A stretch of 64,000 bases of DNA, taken from positions 310,001 to 374,000 of the forward strand of contig OY776378.1 of NCBI GenBank assembly GCA_963675575.1. The letters run 5' to 3'. Below, piece after piece: positions 8,916 through 16,035 of this stretch. The notes beneath the pieces were generated by a model. The model was not told where the DNA came from, made no database searches, and was given only the letters and a program-made list of their open reading frames with translations. The translations under genes and the position numbers were made by a program. How positions within the stretch are numbered: position 1 is the stretch's first letter; the number at the start of each line of letters is the position of its first letter. Source of the DNA: JAGLOK01 sp963675575 (GTDB lineage Bacteria; Bacillota; Clostridia; Christensenellales; UMGS416).

Positions 8916-10136
8916 ATGCCAAAGAAAAAAAATATGATGATTGCACAGTCGGGTGGACCCACTGCTGTAATCAATGCAAGCATCGTTGGGGCTTATGATG
9001 CTGCAATGGATTTAGGCTTCGATAACATATACGCTGCTAACCAAGGAATCGAAGGCGTTTTAAAAGAGGAGATAATTGATCTTAAAGCGGTTGAACCAAA
9101 GATTATTGAAGGCTTAAAATACACGCCTTCAGCGGGGCTTGGGTCATGCAGACATAAATTATCCAAAGACATAGACGACCCGGAATTTAAGCAGGTGTTT
9201 GACATGCTTCAAAAACATGATATAGGATATTTCTTTTATAATGGCGGAAACGACTCAATGGATACCACCGATAAGCTAAACGATTACGCTGTAAAGCACG
9301 GACTTGACATAAAGGTGATGGGAATACCCAAGACTGTTGACAACGATCTTGTAGGCACGGACCACTGCCCGGGGTTTGGAAGCGCGGCAAAATATCTTAA
9401 CACTACTCTTAGTGTTGCGGCCTATGACTGCTATACATATACTACGCCGACGATTATATTGATGGAAACGATGGGCCGACATGCGGGCTGGCTTGCGGCA
9501 TCCACAGCTTGCGCTGAATATGACGGAAAAAGAATCGCCGATAGAATCTACCTTCCGGAATCGGTTTTTGATCTTGATGAATTTTTAAAAGATACCGAAA
9601 AGCTTTATAAAGAAAAAGGAATGGTTTTTTTGGTTGTTTCTGAGGGAATTAAGGATAAATCCGGAGAGTTTTTGCTTTCTGGCGTGTCGGTCAACGACAA
9701 GTTTGGGCACAAACAACTGGGCGGGGTTTCTAACTTCCTTCAAGAGCAGATTGCGCAAAGCATCACACCGCGTTGCAAAGTTATTAATCCAAACATTATT
9801 CAGCGCTGTGCCATGCATGTGGTTTCTGAAACTGATTGGAAAGAAACATATGATGTAGGATACATGGCGGTTAAGCAGGCAAATGAGGGAATGAGCGGAT
9901 ATATGATTGGATATGAACGCCTTCAGGACAATCCTTATGTTGTGAAATATAATACTGTACCGCTTTCATCGGTGGCTAACGCTGAAAAAACTGTGCCTAA
10001 GGAATGGATAGTGGATGGTAAAGATGTGACGGAAGATATCGTGAGATATACGTCCCCACTTATGGAAGGCGAAGTTGCATTGATACATAAAAACGGGCTG
10101 CCGGTGTTCGAAAGGCTTCCGAGAAAATTTATCTAG
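8916..10136 (+). CDS. pfp: 6-phosphofructokinase, pyrophosphate-dependent type
   Basis: A 406-residue phosphofructokinase. It has QSGGPTAVINAS at the N terminus, GGNDSMDT at 110-117 and PKTVDNDLVGTDH from 138. ATP-type enzymes carry Gly where this protein has Asp113 (GGDG versus GGND) and Gly where it has Lys139. Asp plus Lys is the signature of pyrophosphate-dependent enzymes, so it should convert fructose 6-phosphate and PPi reversibly to fructose 1,6-bisphosphate and Pi. The usual GGDD is GGND here. GGGAG precedes the ATG by 8 bases. It is monocistronic, with a terminator right after. Confidence 0.9.
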   Translation: MPKKKNMMIAQSGGPTAVINASIVGAYDAAMDLGFDNIYAANQGIEGVLKEEIIDLKAVEPKIIEGLKYTPSAGLGSCRHKLSKDIDDPEFKQVFDMLQKHDIGYFFYNGGNDSMDTTDKLNDYAVKHGLDIKVMGIPKTVDNDLVGTDHCPGFGSAAKYLNTTLSVAAYDCYTYTTPTIILMETMGRHAGWLAASTACAEYDGKRIADRIYLPESVFDLDEFLKDTEKLYKEKGMVFLVVSEGIKDKSGEFLLSGVSVNDKFGHKQLGGVSNFLQEQIAQSITPRCKVINPNIIQRCAMHVVSETDWKETYDVGYMAVKQANEGMSGYMIGYERLQDNPYVVKYNTVPLSSVANAEKTVPKEWIVDGKDVTEDIVRYTSPLMEGEVALIHKNGLPVFERLPRKFI

Positions 10137-10159
10137 AACATAAAATTTAAGATTATTTG

Positions 10160-10183
10160 GGCATCGGTTTTCCGGTGCCTTTA
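10160..10183 (+). terminator. intrinsic terminator of pfp
   Basis: Stem GGCATCGG / CCGGTGCC (one T-G pair), loop TTTT, followed by TTTAATTATAA. It lies 24 bases after the pfp stop codon. Confidence 0.8.
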
Positions 10184-10214
10184 ATTATAAAACTTTAAAC
10201 AAAAAGAAAATTTA

Positions 10215-10230
10215 AAAACTTATAAATAAG
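10215..10230 (+). repeat. 16-bp direct repeat, left copy, flanking the IS481-like element
   Basis: AAAACTTATAAATAAG occurs here and again at 11293-11308 on the other side of the transposase region. A perfect 16-bp match is unlikely by chance and fits a long target-site duplication. Confidence 0.65.
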
Positions 10231-10274
10231 TGTAGGTAGTACAATGATGTGTAACAAAAGTGGTAAGAAATAAA

Positions 10275-10346
10275 GCAAGGATTCCCAAAATCTGATAAAG
10301 TTGTAATAACGACAAAACAACAAGGTCAGAAAGAAAGGAATCCTGC
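10275..10346 (+). promoter_or_regulatory. inverted repeat that could mask the transposase ribosome binding site
   Basis: GCAAGGATTCC (10275-10285) can pair with GGAATCCTGC (10337-10346) with one bulged A. The right arm contains the GGA of the ribosome binding site just before the ATG at 10348. RNA that reads in from outside would carry both arms and be poorly translated, as known for other insertion sequences. Confidence 0.5.
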
Positions 10347-10347
10347 A

Positions 10348-11265
10348 ATGAAAACTATAAGGCAAAGAGCATACTTTCGTCAACGGGTAATTAGAGAAAT
10401 AGAAAAAGGCAGAAGTGTAAGCGAAACAGCGATACGGTATAAGATAAGCAGAACAAGCATATACAGGTGGCAAAAACGGTATGACGGAACGGTGGAATCA
10501 TTGTATGAGAGAAGCCACAGACCGCACATGCATCCGAACCAGCATACACTGGAAGAGCTGAGGCTGATAAAGAAAGTATGGAGTCATAATAAAAGATTAG
10601 GCCTGGTATGCCTGCACATAGTCTTGGAAGATAAACACGGATACACAAGAAGCGTAAGTTCACTTAATAGGGCAATGAAAAAGCTGGGGATAGGCAGGAA
10701 GAAACAGAAGAGGAAAAAGTATAAGGCAAAACCGTATGAAACGCCTAAAACAGCAGGTGAACGGGTGCAAATAGATGTAAAATTTGTGCCAAGAGAGTGT
10801 CTCGTAGAGGGAATACCGGAGCTGTATCAGTACACAGCAGTGGACGAATGCACGAGGCTAAGGGTTAGGTGTATCTTTGATGAGCACAGCAACTGGAACT
10901 CGGTAAGATTTCTTCATTATGTGAGAAAGAAGTTACCGTTTGAAATCAAGTGTGTACAAACGGACAACGGAACGGAATTCACGGCAGCGCTTGTGAGTCC
11001 AAATACACGGACGGAGTTTGAGCGGTATTTAGCACAAGAAGGAATTGAACATAAAAGAATCAGAGTGGCAACACCAAGGCACAATGGTAAAGTTGAGAGA
11101 GTACACAGGATGGATAGTGAGAGATTTTATACCGACAGGACATTCTACTCACTTGAAGATGCAAACGAACAGCTACAACGATATCAAAGATGGGATAATA
11201 ACTTTCCTTTGTTGGTTTTGGGTAGAAAATCTCCTACCCAATACTATAAAGATAATTTTGCCTAA
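10348..11265 (+). CDS. IS481-type transposase (DDE, rve integrase core)
   Basis: A 305-residue protein. The N-terminal helix-turn-helix (SVSETAIRYKISRTSIYRWQ, about residues 20-43) binds DNA. The integrase core (about 130-290) shows the DDE triad: Asp in QIDVKFVP, Asp in VQTDNGTEF, and Glu in RHNGKVERVHR. The frame is complete and looks functional. AAAGGA lies before the ATG. It is the only gene of the element. Confidence 0.92.
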   Translation: MKTIRQRAYFRQRVIREIEKGRSVSETAIRYKISRTSIYRWQKRYDGTVESLYERSHRPHMHPNQHTLEELRLIKKVWSHNKRLGLVCLHIVLEDKHGYTRSVSSLNRAMKKLGIGRKKQKRKKYKAKPYETPKTAGERVQIDVKFVPRECLVEGIPELYQYTAVDECTRLRVRCIFDEHSNWNSVRFLHYVRKKLPFEIKCVQTDNGTEFTAALVSPNTRTEFERYLAQEGIEHKRIRVATPRHNGKVERVHRMDSERFYTDRTFYSLEDANEQLQRYQRWDNNFPLLVLGRKSPTQYYKDNFA

Positions 11266-11292
11266 TGTGTAACAGATCATTTGACAATGTAT

Positions 11293-11308
11293 AAAACTTA
11301 TAAATAAG
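11293..11308 (+). repeat. 16-bp direct repeat, right copy
   Basis: This is the second copy of the sequence at 10215-10230, directly after the element's right end. Confidence 0.65.
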
Positions 11309-11430
11309 AGCTCTTTATATTAAATTGCAATTAGTATATAATGAAAAAACATAAAGTGGCGGATTTCTAAATCAAGAAATTTTATTTGCGCATTTTGTTT
11401 ATTGAAAAACTATCGAGAAAGAGAAAATAG

Positions 11431-12579
11431 ATGAGCTTAGAATTTTATTCTTTAATTAATTTTTTTGCGGGAATGATAGCGGTTGCGGGGTTTGTTTTAC
11501 CTGCTTTAATAATATATTTTTACTCAAGCTATAAAAACCATATTGCGCTTATCGCAAGTGCTGCAATTTTGATGTTCGCAATGCTTTTTGTTGGCGAATA
11601 TATTGTTGTATTGCTGCCTTTTATACTACCCATTATTTTTGCAGGGTTAATGGGGTCTCTTTTAAGGAAAACAGGACAGGAATTTTGGCTTTCCATGGGA
11701 TACATGATCGTGGCGGAACTAGCAGGAATAATAATTGGAATTATTATTATATATTTCTATTACGGAATGCAGGATATTGCAGGCCTTTTAGCGGAGGGAT
11801 TTAGAAACGCATATCAAAATATTTCGGCTGATGATGAAATAGGGAATTTAGGCGTCAATTTTATGACACAGATAATGATTCTTTCAAGTCAGGGAGTTGC
11901 TCCGGATTTGGCTGAAATAAGCGCAATGAGCATAGCGGATAAATTGGATATGATTGTTCCGATTATAAAGAAAGGCATGGCAAGCGTTTTGCCCTCTTAT
12001 GTAATGGGATATGGAATCCTAAGCGGAGTATGGGCATGGTTTATTTCTTCAGTGATGCTGACAAAAAGGGCGGCTGGTAAAAAATCGATGCCCGGTGCAA
12101 AAAACTATGAAGTGCATCCGCCGTTTTCTGAGTGGAAACTTCCTCGATGGTTTACAAACGTTCTTATGCTGTTGCTGCTTGCGGCGATTATTATTTCTTT
12201 CATTGCGCAAGGACCAATGTTAAATGTAGCCGGAGTGCTTCAAGTAGTTGTAATGGTGATATTGGGAATTCAAGGTCTTTCCGTTTTAAATTGGTGGCTA
12301 AAGAAGAAAAAAGTACATATAGTTGCAAATGTGATAATTTGCTGCGCATCGGTAGTGCTTTTTAGTTTTTTTCTGCCCTGGATTGGCATTTTTGATATTG
12401 TTTTTTCATTTAGGATGTCACAAAAACAAAAAGAAGCTATAATGGAAAAGATGGAAGAAATCAAAAAACAAGTTGACGAGCAAAAGCGTAATGAAAAAGA
12501 ACAGGAAAAAAAGGATAAGACCAAAGATCAAGAAGAAAAAGAAGATAATGAACAAGATGAAAGCGAGAAGAAGAAATGA
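11431..12579 (+). CDS. DUF2232 (YybS-like) membrane protein
   Basis: A 382-residue protein with about eight membrane helices and a highly charged tail of about 50 residues rich in Lys/Glu, probably coiled coil (KMEEIKKQVDEQKR onward). DUF2232/YybS genes commonly sit just upstream of rplI and dnaB in Bacillota, as here; a gdpP-like gene that is often between them is absent. The stop overlaps the rplI start in ATGA, so the two are translationally coupled. GAGAAAGAG before the ATG is a weak binding site. The function is unknown, and the protein resembles S components of transporters in fold. Confidence 0.8.
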   Translation: MSLEFYSLINFFAGMIAVAGFVLPALIIYFYSSYKNHIALIASAAILMFAMLFVGEYIVVLLPFILPIIFAGLMGSLLRKTGQEFWLSMGYMIVAELAGIIIGIIIIYFYYGMQDIAGLLAEGFRNAYQNISADDEIGNLGVNFMTQIMILSSQGVAPDLAEISAMSIADKLDMIVPIIKKGMASVLPSYVMGYGILSGVWAWFISSVMLTKRAAGKKSMPGAKNYEVHPPFSEWKLPRWFTNVLMLLLLAAIIISFIAQGPMLNVAGVLQVVVMVILGIQGLSVLNWWLKKKKVHIVANVIICCASVVLFSFFLPWIGIFDIVFSFRMSQKQKEAIMEKMEEIKKQVDEQKRNEKEQEKKDKTKDQEEKEDNEQDESEKKK

Positions 12580-13028
12580 AATTAATTTTATTGGAAGATG
12601 TGAAGGGAAGCGGAAAGAAAGGCGATGTGGTAAATGTATCCGATGGTTATGCCAGAAATTTCCTGTTGCCTAAAAAGCTTGCTAAAGAGGCTACATCATC
12701 AGCTGTTCATGAAATAGAAGTGAAAAAAGAAAGTCTAAGGCTCAAAGAAAAAGAGCAAATGGAGAAGGCTCAAAAATTAGCTTCAGGAATAGAAGAAATG
12801 TCAGTTACTATATATGCAAAAACAGGAGAAAGCGACAGGCTGTTTGGCTCAATTTCTACGGCAGATATTGCTAAAGCTTTGAAAAAAGAATATGATATTG
12901 AGGTAGATAAAAAGAAGATTTCTTTGGGAGACCATATAAAAGCTCTTGGGGAATATGAAGCAAAAGTCAAGCTTTACGCAGGAGTTTCAGCTAATTTCAA
13001 AGTGATTATTGCCAGAAAAGATAAATAG
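12576..13028 (+). CDS. rplI: 50S ribosomal protein bL9
   Basis: At 150 residues this is the normal family length. The N-terminal RNA-binding domain has the signature KGSGKKGDVVNVSDGYARNF followed by LLPKKLA. A long connecting helix (about 41-75) leads to the C-terminal domain (KTGESDRLFGSISTADIAKAL). It sits in the large ribosomal subunit near the L1 stalk. Gene order DUF2232-rplI-dnaB is conserved in Bacillota; dnaB starts 12 bases later. Confidence 0.97.
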   Translation: MKLILLEDVKGSGKKGDVVNVSDGYARNFLLPKKLAKEATSSAVHEIEVKKESLRLKEKEQMEKAQKLASGIEEMSVTIYAKTGESDRLFGSISTADIAKALKKEYDIEVDKKKISLGDHIKALGEYEAKVKLYAGVSANFKVIIARKDK

Positions 13029-13040
13029 GTTAAAAATAAA

Positions 13041-14405
13041 ATGAGTGAACAAAAAATTTCAGGCGGCCGGATTCCGCCGCACAATATTGACGCTGAAAAG
13101 TCAGTGCTGGGCGCAATGATTCTTTCTGCGCGCGCGGCATCACATGCTTTTGAACAAGTTAAGCCCGATGATTTTTATTTGGGAGCGCATGTAAGAATAT
13201 TTGAATCAATGATATCTCTTTCAGTTGGCGGAAGCCCAATAGATTTGATTACATTAAGTGACAGACTTGAAACGGATGGTGTTCTTGAGGCTGTTGGAGG
13301 ACCTTCGTACATTGCGGAGTTATCAGAATTTGTCCCATCAACTTCAAACATATTTCAATATGCTCAAATTGTTAAAGCCGATGCCACTTTGCGCCGTCTT
13401 ATAGAGTCCGCAGGTGAGATATCCGATGAGTGCTATGAAGACACTCTTGAAGTCTCACAAATTTTAACCCGAGCGGAAAAAAGGATATTTGATATTTCTC
13501 AGCAGGAAAATAGGCGTTCTTTCATACCCATTGAACAGGGAGTAAATGAGACGCTCAAACAGATAGAGGAACGCTATGCTAATCCAAATGCGGTAACGGG
13601 ACTTAAGAGCGGGTTTCCGACGTTGGATCAAACCTTAACCGGGTTTCAGAAGGCACAGCTTATTTTAATTGCGGCACGCCCGAGCATGGGTAAAACTTCT
13701 CTTATGTTGGATATCGCTCAAAGCGCGGCTATGCTCAACGAAGATGCAAAGGTTGCGGTATTTTCGCTTGAAATGCCATATGAACATCTTGTGGAGCGCA
13801 TGATTTCTTCACGGGGGCACATACCTTTGCAAAATATTAGGACAGGCAGACTTAATGATAGAAATTGGGATTCGCTTAATGAAGCAGCCGATTCTTTGAG
13901 TAGTTGTAAAATATTTATTGATGATACAGCAGGCTGCACAGTTATGGAGATGCTTTCCAAGTGTAGGCGGCTTAAAATTGAACACGGACTTTCGCTTGTT
14001 GTAATTGACTATTTGCAGCTTATTGCGTCTGCCGGCATAAAAAGAAAAGATTCCCGTCAGCAGGAAGTGACTGAGATGACAAGGGCGCTAAAGCTTATGG
14101 CCAGGGAATTGAATGTTCCGGTAATTCTCGGCTCCCAGCTTTCCCGTGCTCCCGAACAGCGAACAGACCATCATCCCATGCTTTCCGACCTTAGAGAGTC
14201 AGGTGCAATCGAGCAGGATGCCGATATCGTAATGTTTATATACAGAGATGACTACTACAAGCTTAAGGAAGGCAATGCGGCTGAAATAACAAACATAGCC
14301 GAGATTATTATAGCCAAGCAAAGGAACGGCCCAACGGGCACTGTAGAGCTTACGTGGGATGGCGAACACGCCACGTTCCGGGATGTTACAACCGAATATG
14401 ATTGA
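13041..14405 (+). CDS. dnaB: replicative DNA helicase DnaB
   Basis: A 454-residue protein. The N-terminal domain (about 10-110, PPHNIDAEKSVLGAMI) is followed by a linker and a RecA-like motor. Walker A is ARPSMGKTS, Walker B is LVVIDYLQLI, and the DnaB pattern LSDLRESGAIEQDADIV is complete. It unwinds DNA ahead of the replication fork as a hexamer. No intein or truncation is seen. It is the third gene of the DUF2232-rplI-dnaB operon and is closed by a strong terminator. Confidence 0.97.
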   Translation: MSEQKISGGRIPPHNIDAEKSVLGAMILSARAASHAFEQVKPDDFYLGAHVRIFESMISLSVGGSPIDLITLSDRLETDGVLEAVGGPSYIAELSEFVPSTSNIFQYAQIVKADATLRRLIESAGEISDECYEDTLEVSQILTRAEKRIFDISQQENRRSFIPIEQGVNETLKQIEERYANPNAVTGLKSGFPTLDQTLTGFQKAQLILIAARPSMGKTSLMLDIAQSAAMLNEDAKVAVFSLEMPYEHLVERMISSRGHIPLQNIRTGRLNDRNWDSLNEAADSLSSCKIFIDDTAGCTVMEMLSKCRRLKIEHGLSLVVIDYLQLIASAGIKRKDSRQQEVTEMTRALKLMARELNVPVILGSQLSRAPEQRTDHHPMLSDLRESGAIEQDADIVMFIYRDDYYKLKEGNAAEITNIAEIIIAKQRNGPTGTVELTWDGEHATFRDVTTEYD

Positions 14406-14426
14406 TTAAGTTTTAATATTTTTTTC

Positions 14427-14464
14427 AAATGACAGGCAGATAATATTCCTGTCATTTGTTTTGT
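14427..14464. terminator. bidirectional terminator between dnaB and the EAL gene
   Basis: An eleven-base-pair stem CAAATGACAGG / CCTGTCATTTG with an 11-base loop, followed by TTTTG on the + side. The stop codon of the convergent EAL gene (14452-14454) lies inside the right arm. Confidence 0.88.
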
Positions 14465-15684
14465 TCCGCTAAAAAATCTATACAAAGTATTTTTCTCTCT
14501 TCGGAGCTGCCATAAAATATTTCAGACAACGTTATGCACATATTTCCAGTTGCCATTGACATGTATTTATGAGATATAAAACGGATATTATTGTTATTGA
14601 CTAAATCATAATAGTATCCTTTTATTGAATGATCTGTTCCTTTATACGCAGGGAGAAACAAAACATTTTTATTTTTTCTTTGAAATTCGGGATGAAATAC
14701 AGTATCACTGATTTGAATACCTTTTGGGTTTAGTATATACATGCACTCAATGTCGTCTTCTTTAGTTATAGTGTTCTTCAGTGCCTTTTCTGCATCTTCA
14801 GTAATTTTACCTTTAACAGTTTCTAAAATATTTGAAGAAATATTTTTTAATTTGTGAATAAGTAGTTTCTTTCTTTCGTTTTTTTCATCCATTGATGATT
14901 TATATTCACCAATAAAATTAATTATTTTGCTATTAATATTTTCAGGGGCAAAATCATATACTGGCTTTGAAAAGAAAAAACCCTGCATCATATCCGCTCC
15001 AAGCTCGGTTGCTATTGTTGCTTCCTCGACAGTTTCTATTCCTTCTGCGACAACCAATGAGCCGGTATTTGAGGCAAGCGCTACTAAGGATTTGAAAACT
15101 TCCTTTTTATAATAATCTTCATTGATTTTAGATAATATAAAGCGGTCAATTTTAATGATATCAGGACCGAGCAAAGGAATTCGGTCCAAATTAGAAAATC
15201 CAGCGCCAATATCATCCAATGCGATAATGAATCCAAAGGCTCTATATCTTTTGACAAAAGAAATTAAAGCGTCGATATTGTTAATGCGCGATTCGTTGAT
15301 TTCCAAAACAATATCATATGGGCTTAACCCAATGTCCAAAACCCTTTTTATCAGATAGTTGGATTTTTCAACAGTATCAAGTATGGAACTTTCTATATTT
15401 AAAAATAAGAGCAAGTCTTTGTTTTCACTTTGAAGTTTTTTAAAATTGAGCAGAGCGCTTTCTCGGCAAAGCCGGTCAAGTTTAATTAGGTTATTTATGT
15501 TTTTTGAAGCTTTTTTAAACATATTATAAGGCGAAATTATTTCATTTGTGAGAGGGTGTACGCCTCTTGACAATGCTTCAACACCCGTTATCGATTTTCT
15601 TTTAACAGAAACGATTGACTGGAACTGAGTAATAATAGATATTTTTTCTGCCAGTTCTTGATTATTATATTCTAGTGAGCTCAT
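14452..15684 (-). CDS. EAL-domain c-di-GMP phosphodiesterase, YkuI-like
   Basis: A 410-residue soluble protein. The EAL domain spans about 15-265 with a full catalytic set: ITGVEALSRG, LFLNIESSIL, DIVLEINESR, IALDDIGAGFSN, DIIKIDRF, VVAEGIETVEE and MMQGFFFSKP. It should hydrolyse c-di-GMP to pGpG with Mg or Mn. The C-terminal 120 residues (from about 290) resemble the YkuI_C PAS/Cache-like domain, and total length matches B. subtilis YkuI. AAGGA lies 7 bases before the ATG. It has its own promoter and an unusual leader hairpin. It may tune the c-di-GMP pool that the 62.5-kb receptor reads. Confidence 0.9.
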   Translation of the reverse strand: MSSLEYNNQELAEKISIITQFQSIVSVKRKSITGVEALSRGVHPLTNEIISPYNMFKKASKNINNLIKLDRLCRESALLNFKKLQSENKDLLLFLNIESSILDTVEKSNYLIKRVLDIGLSPYDIVLEINESRINNIDALISFVKRYRAFGFIIALDDIGAGFSNLDRIPLLGPDIIKIDRFILSKINEDYYKKEVFKSLVALASNTGSLVVAEGIETVEEATIATELGADMMQGFFFSKPVYDFAPENINSKIINFIGEYKSSMDEKNERKKLLIHKLKNISSNILETVKGKITEDAEKALKNTITKEDDIECMYILNPKGIQISDTVFHPEFQRKNKNVLFLPAYKGTDHSIKGYYYDLVNNNNIRFISHKYMSMATGNMCITLSEIFYGSSEERKILCIDFLAEQNK

Positions 15685-15696
15685 TAGAAATCCTTA

Positions 15697-15731
15697 AAAA
15701 AAGACGACGAAGTATAAAACTTCGCCGTCTT
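15697..15731 (-). terminator. terminator-like hairpin in the EAL leader
   Basis: On the minus strand a 13-pair stem (AAAGACG / CGTCTTT and CGAAGT / ACTTCG on the plus strand, one A-C mismatch between them) is followed by seven T, then the AAGGA site and ATG of the EAL gene. It therefore lies between the promoter at 15746-15774 and the gene it serves. Confidence 0.7.
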
Positions 15732-15745
15732 TGACAATAAAAATC

Positions 15746-15774
15746 ATTATAAGGATAAAATGCCGTTGTGTCAA
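15746..15774 (-). promoter_or_regulatory. sigma-A-type promoter of the EAL gene
   Basis: On the minus strand, TTGACA (15769-15774) and TATAAT (15746-15751) are separated by exactly 17 bases. Both hexamers match consensus in full. The transcript would begin near 15739. Confidence 0.85.
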
Positions 15775-15942
15775 TCAAAGAAAAAACAAGAATAAAAAAA
15801 CGTTTGTATACATATTTCTATTACTGTATTATATTACTGTATTATATTTGGGAAATAGTAGATTCGATATTATTGGCACAACTATGGCAAATATTGATTT
15901 GTTCGTGGAATATTGAAAATACATTTGTCATTTAGAAAGTTT

Positions 15943-15982
15943 TATGGTTTCTTTTTGGTAATGATAACAAAAAGAAACCATA
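15943..15982. repeat. 15-bp perfect inverted repeat
   Basis: TATGGTTTCTTTTTG and its exact complement are separated by 10 bases. There is no T-run after it on the plus strand, so it is a weak terminator candidate; it may be an operator or an mRNA structure ahead of the GtrII gene. Confidence 0.55.
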
Positions 15983-16035
15983 GCATTCGTAAGATTTAAT
16001 GTATTATTGTAGATATATTTTTTAGAGGAGAAACT

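Larger units (their letters stand above)
10231..11292 (+). mobile_element. IS481-like insertion sequence
   Basis: The element, about 1060 bases, is bounded by a 16-bp perfect direct repeat and holds one transposase gene. I did not find long clean terminal inverted repeats. ATGTGTAACA occurs near both ends (10247-10256 and 11265-11274), but in direct orientation. Boundaries are set from the direct repeat and may shift by a few bases. It sits between pfp and the DUF2232-rplI-dnaB group and breaks no gene. Confidence 0.75.
15685..16035. other. 351-bp intergenic region with promoter, hairpin and palindrome
   Basis: It separates the minus-strand EAL gene from the plus-strand GtrII gene. It holds a consensus promoter for the EAL gene, a terminator-like hairpin in the EAL leader, and a 15-bp palindrome nearer the GtrII gene. 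I see no riboswitch that I can recognise and no convincing reading frame. Confidence 0.6.
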
